NCBI RefSeq assembly: GCF_024655635.1
Contig: NZ_JANLGI010000010.1
Coordinates: 1 to 64,000 of the forward strand
DNA from: Allobosea sp. 47.2.35
GTDB taxonomy: Bacteria; Pseudomonadota; Alphaproteobacteria; Rhizobiales; Beijerinckiaceae
Direction: 5' to 3'
DNA: 64,000 nucleotides
The notes beneath the pieces were generated by a model that made no database searches, was not told the DNA's origin, and was given only the letters and a program-made list of their open reading frames with translations. The translations under genes were made by a program, and so were the position numbers. Below are positions 54,863 to 62,816 of this stretch, piece after piece; the stretch's first letter is position 1; the number at the start of each line of letters is the position of its first letter.

Positions 54863-55795
54863 TCAGCTTCTAAGCACGACGCAGGCGCCGCGATCCGCCT
54901 GGATGCGGCGGCATAAGGCGGCGGCCTCGGCGCGCGTCGCCGCCGGCAGGCGCACCCTGTAGAAGGCGCGCGTGCCGCGGCTGCGCAGGCGTGTTCCGAT
55001 CACCATCGGCGGCAGCGTCCCAATGATCGCGCGATGGCGTGCGCCGGCTCGCTGGAATGTGGCGAGCGCCCGTGCCTTCGAGAAATTGCCGGCGAGCTGC
55101 ACGCCCCAGGGCGCGAAGGGCGCTTCCGCGATCGCGGGCAGGGCAGGGCGCGACTGACGGATCGCCACGAGCGTCGGCGCGCAACTCGCCTGCGGATCGC
55201 CGTCGCTGGTCGCCGGTGGTATGGGCGGCGAGCGCCCGTCGCCATTGGCGCGGTCGATCGCCTCTTCGGCCCAGTCGTCCGCGGTCCGGCCGGTGATGGC
55301 GAGGACGTAGTTCTCGGTCTCGCTCGGCAGGAAGCGCGTCTGTCCGGCTTTGCGCGCCGCAAGCCAGCCCGCGACGCGGTTCGGCCCGCCATTGTAAGCG
55401 GCCGCTGCAAGGCCCCAATTGCCGAAGCGGTCGCGCAGTTCCGCCAGGAAATGCGCCGCCTTGGGCACGGCCTGTTCGGGGTCGAACGGGTCGATCAGGC
55501 CGAGCTCGCGCGCCGTCCCGGGCATGAACTGGGCGACGCCCTGCGCGCCGGCCGGGCTGGTGACGCCTGGCCGGAAGCTCGATTCCTGGAAGATCAACCG
55601 GGTCAGGAAGGCGGCGGGTACGCCCTCGGCTCTCGCCGCATCGTCGATCAGCTTGCAGAGCGCATCCTGAATGCCCGACGAGGCCGGCATCGGCTCCTCC
55701 GCCGCCTGCGCCGGGGCGGACAACACGAGGCCGAGCAGCAGCACGGCAAGCCCTTGCAGCAGGCTGATGGGGTGGTGGACGCGGCCTGGCATCAT
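54863..55795 (-). CDS. Lytic transglycosylase with C-terminal SPOR-like domain
   Basis: A 310-residue murein hydrolase. After a membrane or signal segment (LLQGLAVLLLGLVLSAPAQA) comes the SLT domain: FLTRLIFQESSFRPG holds the catalytic glutamate, then SPAGAQGVAQFMPGTA and AAAAYNGGPNRVAGW. The last 80 or so residues (WGVQLAGNFSKARALATFQR onward) resemble SPOR, which binds denuded glycan at division sites. The start could be ATG 55795 or 55792. It diverges from the SGNH-like gene. Confidence 0.9.
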   Translation of the reverse strand: MMPGRVHHPISLLQGLAVLLLGLVLSAPAQAAEEPMPASSGIQDALCKLIDDAARAEGVPAAFLTRLIFQESSFRPGVTSPAGAQGVAQFMPGTARELGLIDPFDPEQAVPKAAHFLAELRDRFGNWGLAAAAYNGGPNRVAGWLAARKAGQTRFLPSETENYVLAITGRTADDWAEEAIDRANGDGRSPPIPPATSDGDPQASCAPTLVAIRQSRPALPAIAEAPFAPWGVQLAGNFSKARALATFQRAGARHRAIIGTLPPMVIGTRLRSRGTRAFYRVRLPAATRAEAAALCRRIQADRGACVVLRS

Positions 55796-55950
55796 CGGCC
55801 TTCTCTGCCATGTTCGGTGGCCTGCGGCCATGCGGCCGTGCCTTTCGCGTTGTGACGAAGCGCCGGCCTGTGCGATGAGGACGCCGCGCCGCCGCCGGCT
55901 CATCGGTGGCCGCGTCTCGGTTGGATCAGGCGTCGGAGCGGAAGGCGGGA

Positions 55951-57009
55951 ATGGCGAAAGCCTGGAACAAGTGGTCGCGATGGTTTGTCGGGGCGGCGGC
56001 GATCAGTGCCGGCCTGCTCTTCGCCTTCGTCGCGGTGCTCGACCCCTTCGGCATGCGCGTCCATGCCGGGCAGGCGGCGCGGCCGATCATGGATATCAAC
56101 CAGCGCTTCATGTACCCGCAGCTCGTCCGCTCCGGGCGCTTCGACGCGGCGGTGATCGGCACCTCGACGATGCGCCTGCTCGATCCCGAACTCCTCTCGC
56201 GCGGTCTTGATGCCCGCTTCGTCAATCTCGCGATGAACGCTGCGACGCCCTGGGAGCAGACGCAGATGGCGCGGCTCGTCCGGGAGCATGTCTCGGCGCC
56301 GAAACGCCTGATCTGGGGCATCGACACGACCTGGTGCGAGGCCGACGCCACCGATGAGACCAAGCGCCTGACGCCGCGCCCGGTGCCCGCATGGCTGTCC
56401 CGCGAGGTCGGCTGGAGCGACTGGCCCAAGCTCCTCAATCTGACCAACCTGGAGATCGCTGGCCGGCTCATGGCCCATCGGCTTGGCTGGTCGCGCGAAC
56501 GCATCCGCGGCGACGGCTACGAGGTCTTCACGCCGCCGGAGGGGAGCTACGATCTTGCCCGGGCGCGCTGGCACATCTATGCCAGCAATGGCGGGGTCAT
56601 TCCCGACCTTGCGCCTCTGTCGCCACCGGCGGCCGTCGCCCCGGCCGAGAGCGCAGGCTGGCGATTCCCGGCCTTGTCATGGCTGGAAGAGAACATCGCG
56701 GCCCTCCCCAAGACCACGCAGGTGATGCTGGTCCTGCCGCCCGCCCATCTGATGGCCTATCCGCGCGAGGGTTCGGCTGCCTGGCAGCGCTATGCCCGCT
56801 GCAAAGCCGAGATCGCTGCGCTGGCGCGCCGCCAAGGTGCGGCGGTGGTCGACTACGCCCATGCCTCGCCGATCACCTCGCAGGACGCCAATTACTGGGA
56901 CCCGCTGCATTTCCGGCTGGCGATCGCGGCCCGCTTCGGCGAGGAGCTCGCCCGGATCGGTAAGGGTGGCGCGCCGCAGGACGATGGCGCGGCGGTCGTG
57001 CTGCGCTGA
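55951..57009 (+). CDS. Exported SGNH-like protein, unknown
   Basis: A 352-residue protein with one N-terminal membrane helix (about residues 12-32) and a large extracytoplasmic part. AAVIGTSTMRLLDPELL offers a GTS nucleophile block and DANYWDPLHFR, near the C-terminus, a DxxH pair, as in the SGNH/GDSL-like proteins that add or remove acetyl groups on polysaccharides. The middle has no motif I recognise. ATG 55951 was chosen over a codon 15 residues upstream. Function is inferred and uncertain. Confidence 0.75.
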   Translation: MAKAWNKWSRWFVGAAAISAGLLFAFVAVLDPFGMRVHAGQAARPIMDINQRFMYPQLVRSGRFDAAVIGTSTMRLLDPELLSRGLDARFVNLAMNAATPWEQTQMARLVREHVSAPKRLIWGIDTTWCEADATDETKRLTPRPVPAWLSREVGWSDWPKLLNLTNLEIAGRLMAHRLGWSRERIRGDGYEVFTPPEGSYDLARARWHIYASNGGVIPDLAPLSPPAAVAPAESAGWRFPALSWLEENIAALPKTTQVMLVLPPAHLMAYPREGSAAWQRYARCKAEIAALARRQGAAVVDYAHASPITSQDANYWDPLHFRLAIAARFGEELARIGKGGAPQDDGAAVVLR

Positions 57010-57342
57010 CGCAGGCAGCGAAACGCCCTGATGAGGCGGTGTGGCTGGTCGCTGCGGCGCCATTCCTTGGGCGCGGCCTGACCTGTCTGTCGCTCTCTTA
57101 ATCCGCCCGTAATCGGTTCGCGGGGCGCTTCCGGATAAAGCCCGTTCACTCGCCTCGGAATGGGCCAGCAGAACATGGCACTCGGCGCGATGCGGGCTGG
57201 CACCCGCGGGAAGGGGGCGCACCGTTGGGAGGCGGTGCGCTCCCTTTCCAAGCAAGTTGGCATAGCCGGAAGGCGCGCTGTTCCAGCAAGCTGCGCCAGA
57301 TTGCGGGCTCGCGTGTCAGGACGATTGGAAAATCCGGGAAAA
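57010..57342. other. 333-bp gap without a supported gene
   Basis: The stretch between the SGNH-like gene and tRNA-Val holds no convincing reading frame. A 70-codon frame at 57160-57372 runs into the tRNA and has no ribosome-binding site or family match. The main structure is a hairpin at 57213-57244. A non-coding RNA or the leader of something lost cannot be excluded. Confidence 0.5.
57213..57244 (+). terminator. Strong hairpin with short T tract
   Basis: GGGGGCGCACCG and CGGTGCGCTCCC pair along 12 bases with one G-U, loop TTGGGAGG, then TTTCC. It lies 200 bases past the SGNH-like stop, so it may end that transcript or an unrecognised small RNA. Confidence 0.5.
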
Positions 57343-57417
57343 TGGTGGGCGATACAGGGATCGAACCTGTGACCCCTCCCGTGTGAAGGGAGTGCTCTAC
57401 CGCTGAGCTAATCGCCC
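57343..57417 (-). tRNA. tRNA-Val (anticodon CAC)
   Basis: The minus strand folds as a cloverleaf. Acceptor arms are GGGCGAT and ATCGCCC, D-loop TAGCTCAGCGGTAGAGC, anticodon stem-loop CTCCC-TTCACAC-GGGAG (anticodon CAC, reading GUG), and T-loop GGTTCGATCC. The 3' CCA is encoded. No integrase or flanking direct repeat is seen, so it does not look like an occupied island site. Confidence 0.96.
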
Positions 57418-57445
57418 GGACCCGGCCTCTCCTAGTCGGCGCGCC

Positions 57446-58144
57446 TCATGCCGTCAAGGACGTCCGGGGAGGAGATTTGAACACGCGGTCGACCGCGCCG
57501 GCCAGCTCGTCGAAATGCTGGATGATGAAATCCGGCTCCAGCGTCTCTATCGGCACGTCGGTATAGCCGAAGGGCACGCAGATCGAGGGGATGCCGGCCG
57601 CGCGCGCGGTCGCGATGTCCGTGCGGGAATCGCCGATCATCACGGCCCGCGCCGGATCGGCCTTCGCCGCGGCGATCGTCAGGGTGAGATGGCGCGGATC
57701 GGGCTTGAAATAGGGAAAGCTGTCGCGCCCGGCCACCGCCGCGAAGCGGTCCGCGATGCCGAAATGGTCGAGGATCAGCCGCGTGTGCAGGATCGGCTTG
57801 TTGGTGCAGACCGCGAGCGCGTAGCCTTGCCCGGCCAGCACGTCGAGCGCGCCGAGCACGCCGTCATAGAGATGGCTGCTGCCGGCCGTATCCTGCGCAT
57901 AGATATCCATGAACTCCAGGAAGAGCCGCTCCAGCCTTTCCGGATCGAGCGGCTGGCCGGAGACCTTGAAGCCGCGCTCGATCAGGACGCGCACCCCCGC
58001 GCCGACGAGTTCGCGCGCCCGCTCGAGCGGCAGCGCCGCCAGTCCCTCGCGAACCAGGATCAGGTTGAGGACCCGCATGATGTCCGGCGCGGTCTCGGCG
58101 AGGGTTCCGTCGAGATCGAAGACGACGATCGGGGGCAGACTCAT
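57446..58144 (-). CDS. gph: Phosphoglycolate phosphatase (HAD family)
   Basis: A 232-residue HAD hydrolase that clears 2-phosphoglycolate. Motif I is VVFDLDGTLAETA (nucleophile aspartate), motif II LAVCTNKP, motif III lysine in YFKPDPRHL and motif IV in VMIGDSRTDI. Length and the helical cap between motifs I and II fit Gph. It ends 28 bases from the tRNA-Val gene, which is transcribed the same way, and diverges from the small exported protein gene. Confidence 0.9.
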   Translation of the reverse strand: MSLPPIVVFDLDGTLAETAPDIMRVLNLILVREGLAALPLERARELVGAGVRVLIERGFKVSGQPLDPERLERLFLEFMDIYAQDTAGSSHLYDGVLGALDVLAGQGYALAVCTNKPILHTRLILDHFGIADRFAAVAGRDSFPYFKPDPRHLTLTIAAAKADPARAVMIGDSRTDIATARAAGIPSICVPFGYTDVPIETLEPDFIIQHFDELAGAVDRVFKSPPRTSLTA

Positions 58145-58254
58145 GGTCGGGACCTTCGGGGTGATTCGGCCGGGCGAGATTCGGTTAAAGGTCGTTGCGG
58201 CCGGGCTGGCAAGTCCCGCGCGTGCGCCTCCCCAAATTTGCCGCGCGAGGTGGT

Positions 58255-58268
58255 ATCGTGCGCACGAT
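58255..58268. promoter_or_regulatory. 14-bp perfect palindrome upstream of the small exported protein
   Basis: ATCGTGCGCACGAT lies 32 bases before the ATG at 58301, in the divergent gap with gph. Its symmetry and position suit a dimeric regulator. No regulator gene is adjacent. Confidence 0.4.
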
Positions 58269-58300
58269 TCGTCGCGCGGCCGGCGGCAGGGAAGATCATC

Positions 58301-58675
58301 ATGTCGAATTTCATCGGAAGACGGGCGGGAATCGCAGGGCTGTTGCTGGCGATGACGGGTGCGGTGCCGGCCTGGGCCGGACCGTTCGAATTCGCGCCTG
58401 CGCCGCAGACCGACCTCAATCGCGTCTATCGGATCGACAAGGCGACGGGTGAGGTTGGCGCCTGCCAGTTCCAGTTGAAGGAGGGCGGCGTCGGCCTGAC
58501 CGTCTGCTTCCCGTCGGGCGAGGGGGCCGGCCCGCAGGCGCCGAGCGATTACGGCCTGATGCCATCGCGCCATGAGAAGGAGGGCGGCATCTTCCGGGTC
58601 AATATCCGCACCGGCGAGATGAGCATCTGCTACGTCTTCGACGACAAGACGGTGTGCACGCCCCAGACGAAATGA
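58301..58675 (+). CDS. Small secreted protein, unknown
   Basis: A 124-residue protein with signal peptide ([18 protein letters not shown]). The mature part has two similar halves, [19 protein letters not shown] and [18 protein letters not shown], each with a T-G-E turn and a cysteine, suggesting a small duplicated beta module. No family is recognised. The chosen ATG follows a GGGAAGATC stretch. Confidence 0.7.
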   Translation: MSNFIGRRAGIAGLLLAMTGAVPAWAGPFEFAPAPQTDLNRVYRIDKATGEVGACQFQLKEGGVGLTVCFPSGEGAGPQAPSDYGLMPSRHEKEGGIFRVNIRTGEMSICYVFDDKTVCTPQTK

Positions 58676-58784
58676 CCCCGGAAGGCCTCCGCGCGCTGGA
58701 CTCGCCGGCCTTGCCGGGGCAGGAGAGCGCCGTCGTCCGGCCTGGGCGGCAGGCGTTTTCCACAACCTGAGCCGGACAGATCTC

Positions 58785-59486
58785 ATGAATGCCGACGACC
58801 TGAAGAAGCAGGCTGCCGCCCGCGCGCTCGAACTCGTGCAGCCGGGCATGCGGCTCGGCCTCGGCACCGGCTCCACGGCGAAGCATTTCGTCGATCTGCT
58901 CGGCGCCAAGGTTGCCGCCGGTTTCGAAGTGCTCTGCGTCTCGACCTCCGAGGCGACACAGGCTCAGGCGGTTTCGCTGGGCATCCCGATGTCGACGCTC
59001 GACGAGACGCCGGAACTCGACCTCACCGTCGATGGCGCCGACGAGGTCGATCCGCAACTGCGCCTGATCAAGGGCGGCGGCGCGGCGCTGCTGCGCGAAA
59101 AGATCGTCGCAGCCGCTTCCGCGCGCATGATCGTGATCGCCGATGACGGCAAGCTGGTGCAGGCGCTCGGCCGCTTCCCGCTGCCGATCGAGGTTGTGCC
59201 CTTCGGGCTGGAGGCGACGCGCCGGGCCGTGGCAGCGGCCATCGTTGCTTCCGGGGCCGAAGGCAAGTTGTCGCTGCGCCAGCGACCTGACGGTGCGACA
59301 CTGGTCACCGATGGTGGCCATTACATCCTCGACGCCCATCTCGGCACGATCGAACGCCCGGAATTGCTGGCGCAAGCGCTGAACATCGTGCCCGGCGTCG
59401 TCGAGCACGGTCTGTTCATCGGGCTCGCCACCGGCGCCATCCTGGCGGGGGCCGATGGCCTCAAGCTCATCGGCAGGATCGAATGA
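58785..59486 (+). CDS. rpiA: Ribose-5-phosphate isomerase A
   Basis: Interconverts ribose-5-phosphate and ribulose-5-phosphate in the pentose phosphate pathway, 233 residues. [16 protein letters not shown] binds phosphate, [20 protein letters not shown] contains the catalytic acid and lysine, and FVPFGLE-like segments follow. A DUF2059 gene follows 96 bases later. By gene order gph and rpiA both serve phosphosugar metabolism but face opposite ways. Confidence 0.95.
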   Translation: MNADDLKKQAAARALELVQPGMRLGLGTGSTAKHFVDLLGAKVAAGFEVLCVSTSEATQAQAVSLGIPMSTLDETPELDLTVDGADEVDPQLRLIKGGGAALLREKIVAAASARMIVIADDGKLVQALGRFPLPIEVVPFGLEATRRAVAAAIVASGAEGKLSLRQRPDGATLVTDGGHYILDAHLGTIERPELLAQALNIVPGVVEHGLFIGLATGAILAGADGLKLIGRIE

Positions 59487-59582
59487 TTCCATTCCGGCGC
59501 AAGACACGCTAAGGAACGCGCCACAATGACCGATCCGTCATGGCCTCCGGCCAGCGGCTCGCTGATAAAGGGGTTTCAACGC

Positions 59583-60080
59583 ATGATCCGTCGTTCTCTC
59601 GTCCGGGCCGCCCTTGGTCTGGCGCTCGTCTGCGCCGCTCCCGCCTTCGCCCAGGCGCCGGCGCTGACGCAGAGCCATCTTCAGGTGGCGCGCGAGGTCG
59701 CGGACGCGACCGGCATCACGTCTGGCATCACGAACATCTACAACGAGTTCGAGAAGAGCGTGCAGGAGCTCATCGCGACCCGGCCCGAGATGAAGAAGGA
59801 CACAGACGCCGTCGTCGCGGCGCTGAAGCCGGAGGCCGACAAGCGCGCCGAGGAGATGACCCGGACGGCCACCGAGGTCTTCGCCCGGAAGATGACCGAA
59901 GCCGATCTCAAGGAGATCGCCACGTTCTTCAAGTCCCCGGTCGGTCAGCGCTACAACACGCTGCGGCGCGAGGCGATGGACGACCTGCTGAACGTCCTTC
60001 AGCCCTGGTCCGTCCAGACCAGCCAGTATCTCTTCGACCGCTTCTCGCAGGAAATGCGCAAGCGCGGCCATACTTTCTGA
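59583..60080 (+). CDS. DUF2059 family exported protein
   Basis: A 165-residue periplasmic protein with signal peptide (AALGLALVCAAPAFA). The DUF2059 core is seen at KMTEADLKEIATFFKSPVGQ RYN and the helical stretch before it. Function unknown; rpiA-DUF2059 adjacency is common in alphaproteobacteria to my recollection. ATG 59583 places the signal peptide at the N-terminus; an earlier ATG adds 19 atypical residues. A strong terminator follows. Confidence 0.88.
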   Translation: MIRRSLVRAALGLALVCAAPAFAQAPALTQSHLQVAREVADATGITSGITNIYNEFEKSVQELIATRPEMKKDTDAVVAALKPEADKRAEEMTRTATEVFARKMTEADLKEIATFFKSPVGQRYNTLRREAMDDLLNVLQPWSVQTSQYLFDRFSQEMRKRGHTF

Positions 60081-60115
60081 GCCGACGCGCCACCTGAGCT
60101 TCAGGGTCTCGGAAA

Positions 60116-60145
60116 GGGCCGGCGAGCGTTCGCCGGCCCTTTTTT
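60116..60145 (+). terminator. Rho-independent terminator after the DUF2059 gene
   Basis: GGGCCGGCGA and TCGCCGGCCC form a perfect 10-bp stem with loop GCGT, followed by six T. It lies 36 bases after the stop. It is the clearest plus-strand terminator in the window. Confidence 0.92.
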
Positions 60146-60167
60146 GTTGCCTCTGCGTTGGTTGCGG

Positions 60168-61598
60168 TCAGTTGACCGGGCCGCGCCCGCCGATGTCCTC
60201 CATCAGCGGGTCGCTGAGCGCTGTGCCGGTCCTGCGGTTGACGATGACCGTGACAACCCAAAGCAGCACGCCGATGCCGATCAGGACGCCGGCGATCGTG
60301 TACTGGACCGAGGCGCGCCCGGTCCAGGGACCGGCCAGGAAGGCGCAGGAGAGGGCGCCGATGATCGGCAGGAAGGTGGGCGTGCGGAAATGCTCGTGGC
60401 CGACGGTGTCCTTGCGCAGCACCAGCACGGCGATGTTAACCACTGTGAAGACGCAAAGCAGCAGCAGCGCCGTCGTGCCGCCGAGCGCGGGCACCTCGCC
60501 GACGAAGGTGATCAGCGCGAAGGCGAGCAGGCTGGTGAAACCGATCGCGACATAGGGCGTGCGCCGCGTGGCGTGGACCTTGCCGAGGATGGGCGGCAGC
60601 ACATGCTCGCGGCTCATGCCATAGACCAGCCGGCTCGCCATCAGCATGTTGATCAGAGCGCTGTTGGCGACCGCGAACATGGTGATGAAGCCGAAAATCC
60701 AGATCGGGAAGTTCGGCGCCCCGGCCTGCACCACCTTGAGCAGCGGCGTCTCGCCTTCGCCGAGCTGCTCGGGCGGGACGAGCGTGATCGCCGAGATCGA
60801 GACCAGCACATAGATCACGCCGGTGATGAACAGGCCGATGAGCAGGATCTTCGGGAAGATGCGGCTCGGGTCCTTGGTCTCCTCGGCCATGTTGACCGAG
60901 TCCTCGAAGCCGACCATGGCGAAGAAGGCGAGCGTCGTCGCCGCGATCACCGGCCAGAACATGCCGCCATCCGCCGTCGTCTTGAACTGCATGACGCGCG
61001 AGACGTCGCCCTGTCCGGCCGCGATCGCCATCATGCCGATGGTGATGATGATCAGCAGGCCGGTCAGCTCGACGCAGGTCAGCACGACATTGGCCTTCAC
61101 GCTCTCGCCGACGCCGCGCAGGTTCACGATCGCGACGATCGCCATGAAGCCCAGCCCGATCAGCGTGATGCCGACGCCGCCGGAGAGGCCGAGTCCGAAG
61201 GCGTTGGACATGTTGGCGGCGAAGGCGCGCGAGGCGGTCGAGGCCGAGGTTATCCCTGAGCACATCACCGCGAAGGCGACGATGAAGGTGATGAAATGCA
61301 CGCCGAAGGCCTTGTGCGTGTAGAGCGCGGCGCCGGCGGCTTGCGGATATTTCGTGACGAGTTCGAGATAGCTGAAGGCCGTCACCATCGCGACGGCGAA
61401 GGCGACGAGGAAGGGCAGCCAGACGATGCCGCCGACCTGGTTGGCGACCTGGCCGGTCAGGGCGTAGATGCCCGTGCCGAGGATGTCGCCGACGATGAAG
61501 AGAAGCAGCAGCCAAGGCCCCATGACACGGTGCAGGCTGGGTTCTGCGGCGGCTGGCTGACCGGTGCCGGCCTGCCCGCCAAGCATGGTATCGCTCAT
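60168..61598 (-). CDS. APC family amino-acid permease
   Basis: A 476-residue, roughly twelve-helix transporter. LLLLFIVGDILGTGIYALTG is helix 1 with the G-[STG]-G-[ILV] element of APC carriers. The sixth-helix-like stretch FFAMVGFEDSVNMAEETKDP is also typical. Substrate is probably an amino acid or amine. GGGAGA precedes ATG 61598. It diverges from the reductase gene across 174 bases. Confidence 0.9.
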   Translation of the reverse strand: MSDTMLGGQAGTGQPAAAEPSLHRVMGPWLLLLFIVGDILGTGIYALTGQVANQVGGIVWLPFLVAFAVAMVTAFSYLELVTKYPQAAGAALYTHKAFGVHFITFIVAFAVMCSGITSASTASRAFAANMSNAFGLGLSGGVGITLIGLGFMAIVAIVNLRGVGESVKANVVLTCVELTGLLIIITIGMMAIAAGQGDVSRVMQFKTTADGGMFWPVIAATTLAFFAMVGFEDSVNMAEETKDPSRIFPKILLIGLFITGVIYVLVSISAITLVPPEQLGEGETPLLKVVQAGAPNFPIWIFGFITMFAVANSALINMLMASRLVYGMSREHVLPPILGKVHATRRTPYVAIGFTSLLAFALITFVGEVPALGGTTALLLLCVFTVVNIAVLVLRKDTVGHEHFRTPTFLPIIGALSCAFLAGPWTGRASVQYTIAGVLIGIGVLLWVVTVIVNRRTGTALSDPLMEDIGGRGPVN

Positions 61599-61772
61599 CG
61601 ATAGTCTCCCTTTGCCGCGGCATCGCTGCCGATGCCGGCTCTGGGACAACACAGTTCCGCCGCAATTGTTCATTGGCTGGCCTGCTCTGTCCACCCGTCT
61701 GCCGCGCACTGGCGTCATGCCGAAACCGACGCTATGGCCGGACGGCTGAACTGAAATGGCGGAGCCGGCGAC

Positions 61773-62816
61773 ATGACCCGTGACCTTGTTCTCGTGACCG
61801 GAGGCTCTGGCTTCCTCGCAGGGCACTGCATCCTGTCACTGCTCACCGCGGGCTATGATGTCCGCACGACGCTGCGCGATCCGGCCCGCGAAGGCGCGCT
61901 CAGGGACGCCCTGCGCGGTGCCGGAACGGAGGCTGGTGACCGGCTGCAGGTCGTTGTCGCCGACCTGATGCGCGACGAGGGCTGGGACGAGGCAGCGACC
62001 GGCTGCGCCTATGTCCTTCATGTCGCGTCACCGCTCGCAGCCGCTGCGCCGAAGGACGAGGACGAGCTGATCCGCCCGGCGCGGGAGGGTACGCTGCGCG
62101 TCCTGCGCGCTGCGCATCGGGCCGGGGTGAGGCGCGTCGTGCTGACCTCTTCCTTCGCTGCGATCGGCTATGGCCGGGTGGTGAAGCGCCCCTATGACGA
62201 GCGTGACTGGACGAATGCGGACGCGCCGGATCTAGCTGCCTATCCGAAATCCAAGACGCTGGCCGAGCGCGCGGCCTGGGATTTCGTCGATAGCGAAGGG
62301 CAGGGGCTGGAGCTTTCAGTCGTGAACCCGGTCGGCATCTTCGGCCCCTTGCTGGGGCCAGATCTCTCGGCTTCGATCCTGCTGGTCAAGACCATGCTGG
62401 ACGGCAGGCTCTGGGCGGTGCCGCGCCTGATGTTCGGGGTTGTGGACGTGCGCGACGTCGCCGAGCTGCACCTGCGCGCCATGACCGATGTGGCGGCGGC
62501 CGGCGAGCGCTTCCTCGCCACGGCCGGCGACTTCATGACGATGCAGGCGATTGCCCAGGCGCTGAAGGACGGCCTCGGCGCGAATGCGGAGCGGGTCTCG
62601 ACCCGCGTGTTGCCGGATTGGCTGATGCGCTTTGCCGCGCGCTTCAGCGCAACTGCACGTCAGGCGGCGACGCCCGAACTCGGCCGCAGCAAGACGGCGA
62701 CGAGCGCGAAGGCGCAGGCCATGCTCGGCTGGCAGCCGCGCCCGGCGGCGGAGGCTCTCGTCGCCACGGGCGAGAGCCTCATTCGGCTCGGACTGGTCAG
62801 TCCTCGGCAGCCTTGA
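61773..62816 (+). CDS. NAD(P)-dependent reductase, dihydroflavonol-4-reductase-like
   Basis: A 347-residue extended short-chain dehydrogenase. [19 protein letters not shown] is the nucleotide-binding loop (GxxGFLAxH rather than GxxGxxG), [10 protein letters not shown] supplies the serine and YPKSK the YxxxK. Relatives reduce aldehydes, methylglyoxal or ketones. The substrate is unknown. Its last 20 bases overlap the convergent tctA-like gene. Confidence 0.88.
   Translation: MTRDLVLVTGGSGFLAGHCILSLLTAGYDVRTTLRDPAREGALRDALRGAGTEAGDRLQVVVADLMRDEGWDEAATGCAYVLHVASPLAAAAPKDEDELIRPAREGTLRVLRAAHRAGVRRVVLTSSFAAIGYGRVVKRPYDERDWTNADAPDLAAYPKSKTLAERAAWDFVDSEGQGLELSVVNPVGIFGPLLGPDLSASILLVKTMLDGRLWAVPRLMFGVVDVRDVAELHLRAMTDVAAAGERFLATAGDFMTMQAIAQALKDGLGANAERVSTRVLPDWLMRFAARFSATARQAATPELGRSKTATSAKAQAMLGWQPRPAAEALVATGESLIRLGLVSPRQP

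Noticed and set aside
57160..57372. 70-codon frame before tRNA-Val
   Set aside because: It overlaps the tRNA, has no ribosome-binding site and no hydrophobic or domain pattern.
57343..57417. tRNA-Val as an integration site of an island
   Set aside because: No integrase, no repeat of the tRNA 3' end and no shift in gene style on either side.
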